This document shows positions 6,783 through 7,925 of a stretch of DNA of 7,925 nt, one piece after another (the stretch's first letter is position 1; each line of letters opens with the position of its first letter). This DNA comes from Comamonas sp. lk (GTDB taxonomy: Bacteria > Pseudomonadota > Gammaproteobacteria > Burkholderiales > Burkholderiaceae_C). The stretch lies in contig CAMDHL010000092.1 of assembly GCA_945898105.1 (NCBI GenBank), forward strand, positions 1 to 7,925, in the 5' to 3' direction. The notes under the pieces are model-generated. The model saw only the letters and a program-made list of their open reading frames with translations. It ran no database searches and had not been told where the DNA came from. Made by a program: the position numbers and the translations under genes.

Positions 6783-7208
6783 CTACTTGATAAGCGTGAC
6801 CGGCAGCTTGCTGGCACTGGCCACGCGCTGCGATACCGAACCAAGCAGCAAATCGCCAAAAGCCGAGCGCCCCTTGGCACCGAGGACGATCAAGTCAAAC
6901 TTGCCCGACTTGGCAACTTTGATGATTTCTTCAGCCACATGTCCGGTTTTGATAATCATGTCATGCGCCACCTCGGCCTTGTCCAGCAATTTGCGGGCGC
7001 TCAGCAAGTCTTTGTCACTCAATTCACGCAGGTAGTCGGCCAGCGCGCCTTTAGGTGTGTGCCTCTTCATATGCTTGAAGGCCGTGTCATCGTGGACCGA
7101 AATCAGCGTGATTTTCGACTTGGCGCGCACCGATGCAACCAGTTGGACCGTGTATTCGGTGGCGCGTAAGGCGCTGGGGGAGCCGTCAATGGCCACAAGA
7201 ATTTTCAT
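6783..7208 (-). CDS. Universal stress protein, UspA family (ATP-binding type)
   Basis: Single-domain universal stress protein of 141 aa, the usual length. It opens with the beta strand MKILVAIDGS (Asp8 being the conserved nucleotide-contacting residue) and has the full ATP-binding signature G-x2-G-x9-G-S as G110, G113, G123 and S124, so it belongs to the nucleotide-binding subgroup rather than the UspA-like non-binding one. Such cytoplasmic proteins form dimers and are made during growth arrest, oxygen limitation or other stress. The ATG at 7208-7206 is preferred to an upstream ATG nine codons earlier because it has AAGGA 7 nt before it and starts the conserved strand. It is divergent from betC and leads a two-gene unit with the membrane protein at 6279-6773. 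I found no FNR-type box in its own upstream region. Confidence 0.95.
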   Translation of the reverse strand: MKILVAIDGSPSALRATEYTVQLVASVRAKSKITLISVHDDTAFKHMKRHTPKGALADYLRELSDKDLLSARKLLDKAEVAHDMIIKTGHVAEEIIKVAKSGKFDLIVLGAKGRSAFGDLLLGSVSQRVASASKLPVTLIK

Positions 7209-7336
7209 AGCTGAATCCTTCAAATAGAAAACCACAGGCTAAGCGCCATTACCGCCCCCGACTCTGCGCTAGATCAGACAATGGGCTATTGGACGGTGCT
7301 TTTTATGGCAATGGGCACCATCAAAAGGCCTGTCGC

Positions 7337-7350
7337 ACGCCCGCGGGCGT
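7337..7350. repeat. 14-bp perfect GC-rich palindrome between the stress-protein gene and betC
   Basis: ACGCCCGCGGGCGT is identical to its reverse complement. It lies in the 216-bp divergent gap (7209-7424), about 75 bp before the betC start and about 130 bp before the stress-protein start. A dimeric regulator could bind here, but GC-rich DNA makes such palindromes fairly likely by chance. I see no convincing sigma-70 promoter for either gene in the gap. Confidence 0.4.
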
Positions 7351-7424
7351 CGCGGGCCAGACCGAGCCCACCTGCGCCAAGCAGCCGCTACCATCGGCGC
7401 TTCCCAGCGAAACCAACTAGCCCT

Positions 7425-7925
7425 ATGCGCACCTCGCCCAAGCCCCCAAACATCCTGTTCATCATGACCGACCAGATGGCCGCGCCCCTGTTGCCACTGC
7501 ACGACACCGCCTCGCCGATCCAGATGCCGCACCTGAGCCGCCTGGCGCGCGAGGGCGTAGTGTTTGATTCGGCCTACTGCAACAGCCCGCTGTGCGCACC
7601 CTCGCGTTTTAGCCTGGTGACCGGGCAACTACCCTCGGGCATAGGCGGCTTTGACAATGCGGCGGACCTGTCCGCCGACATTCCCACGTACGCGCACTAC
7701 CTGCGCAATCTGGGCTATCGCACCGCTTTATCAGGCAAGATGCATTTTTGTGGGCCCGACCAATTGCACGGCTACGAGGAACGCCTGACCAGCGACATCT
7801 ACCCCGCAGATTACGGCTGGACCGTCAACTGGGACGCGCTGGAAACGCGCCCTAGCTGGTACCACAATATGTCGTCCGTACTGCAAGCAGGCCCCTGTGT
7901 GCGCACCAATCAATTGGACTTTGAT
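7425..7925 (+). CDS. betC: Choline-sulfatase, N-terminal part (3' end outside window)
   Basis: The first 167 residues of a type I sulfatase that hydrolyses choline-O-sulfate to choline and sulfate, feeding choline to glycine-betaine synthesis or catabolism; full-length proteins have about 500 aa. The sulfatase core NSPLCAPSR (53-61) holds Cys57 of the C-x-P-S-R motif, which is converted to formylglycine by a maturation enzyme. PNILFIMTDQM (8-18) supplies metal-binding Asp16, and SGKMHFCGPDQLHGYEERLT (103-122) gives active-site Lys105 and His107. The following SDIYPADYGWTVNWD and WYHNMSSVLQAGPCVRTNQL are distinctive of BetC rather than other sulfatases. No signal peptide is present, fitting a cytoplasmic enzyme. 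I start at the ATG 7425-7427, close to the first conserved strand; it lacks a clear Shine-Dalgarno. The frame is open upstream to an ATG at 7311, but that stretch is arginine/proline-rich and unlike the family. It is the only plus-strand gene and is divergent from the stress gene. Confidence 0.93.
   Translation, partial: MRTSPKPPNILFIMTDQMAAPLLPLHDTASPIQMPHLSRLAREGVVFDSAYCNSPLCAPSRFSLVTGQLPSGIGGFDNAADLSADIPTYAHYLRNLGYRTALSGKMHFCGPDQLHGYEERLTSDIYPADYGWTVNWDALETRPSWYHNMSSVLQAGPCVRTNQLDFD

Noticed and set aside
7311..7424. Extension of betC to an in-frame ATG at 7311
   Set aside because: The added residues are arginine/proline-rich and contain the palindrome region; BetC proteins start shortly before the PNILFIMTDQ strand.

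Overview
The window reads as chromosomal DNA of a GC-rich betaproteobacterium, most probably a member of the Burkholderiales (Comamonadaceae-like). This is an inference from the GC-rich codon use, the style of the E1 and universal stress proteins, a small Burkholderiales-type conserved membrane protein, a choline-sulfatase and an FNR/Anr-type site. There are no mobile-element, phage, CRISPR or RNA-gene signals. Nearly everything lies on the minus strand; only the last gene is on the plus strand.

Right to left along the minus strand: a universal stress protein (6783-7208) is followed after 9 bp by a cysteine-containing membrane protein of unknown function (6279-6773), whose stop codon runs into a perfect inverted repeat (6253-6280). 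Next is a roughly 240-bp regulatory gap with a clear FNR/Anr-type box (6141-6154) and a plausible -10 element 21 nt downstream. It fronts a tight operon: E1 alpha (5000-6037), E1 beta (3963-5003), a stand-alone lipoyl-domain protein of 82 residues (3718-3966), a HlyD/MacA-type periplasmic adaptor (2481-3692), a LolC/MacB-type FtsX-family permease (1252-2484) and a LolD/MacB-type ATPase (537-1259). All junctions overlap by 4 or 8 bp, except the one before the adaptor, which is a 25-bp gap carrying a strong ribosome binding site. A LysE/RhtB-family amino-acid exporter, cut by the left window edge, follows after 121 bp.

The most notable point is this operon. It joins both E1 subunits of a thiamine-diphosphate 2-oxoacid/acetoin dehydrogenase and a free lipoyl carrier, with neither the E2 acyltransferase nor the E3 dehydrogenase in the window, to a complete inner-membrane tripartite-type ABC exporter, apparently under oxygen-responsive control. 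The joint function is not known to me. One possibility is that the dehydrogenase makes or detoxifies something that the exporter handles; another is that the two parts are merely co-regulated.

At the right end a divergent gene (7425 onward, plus strand) is the N-terminal third of choline-sulfatase BetC. It shares a 216-bp intergenic region with the stress-protein gene, which contains a 14-bp perfect GC-rich palindrome.
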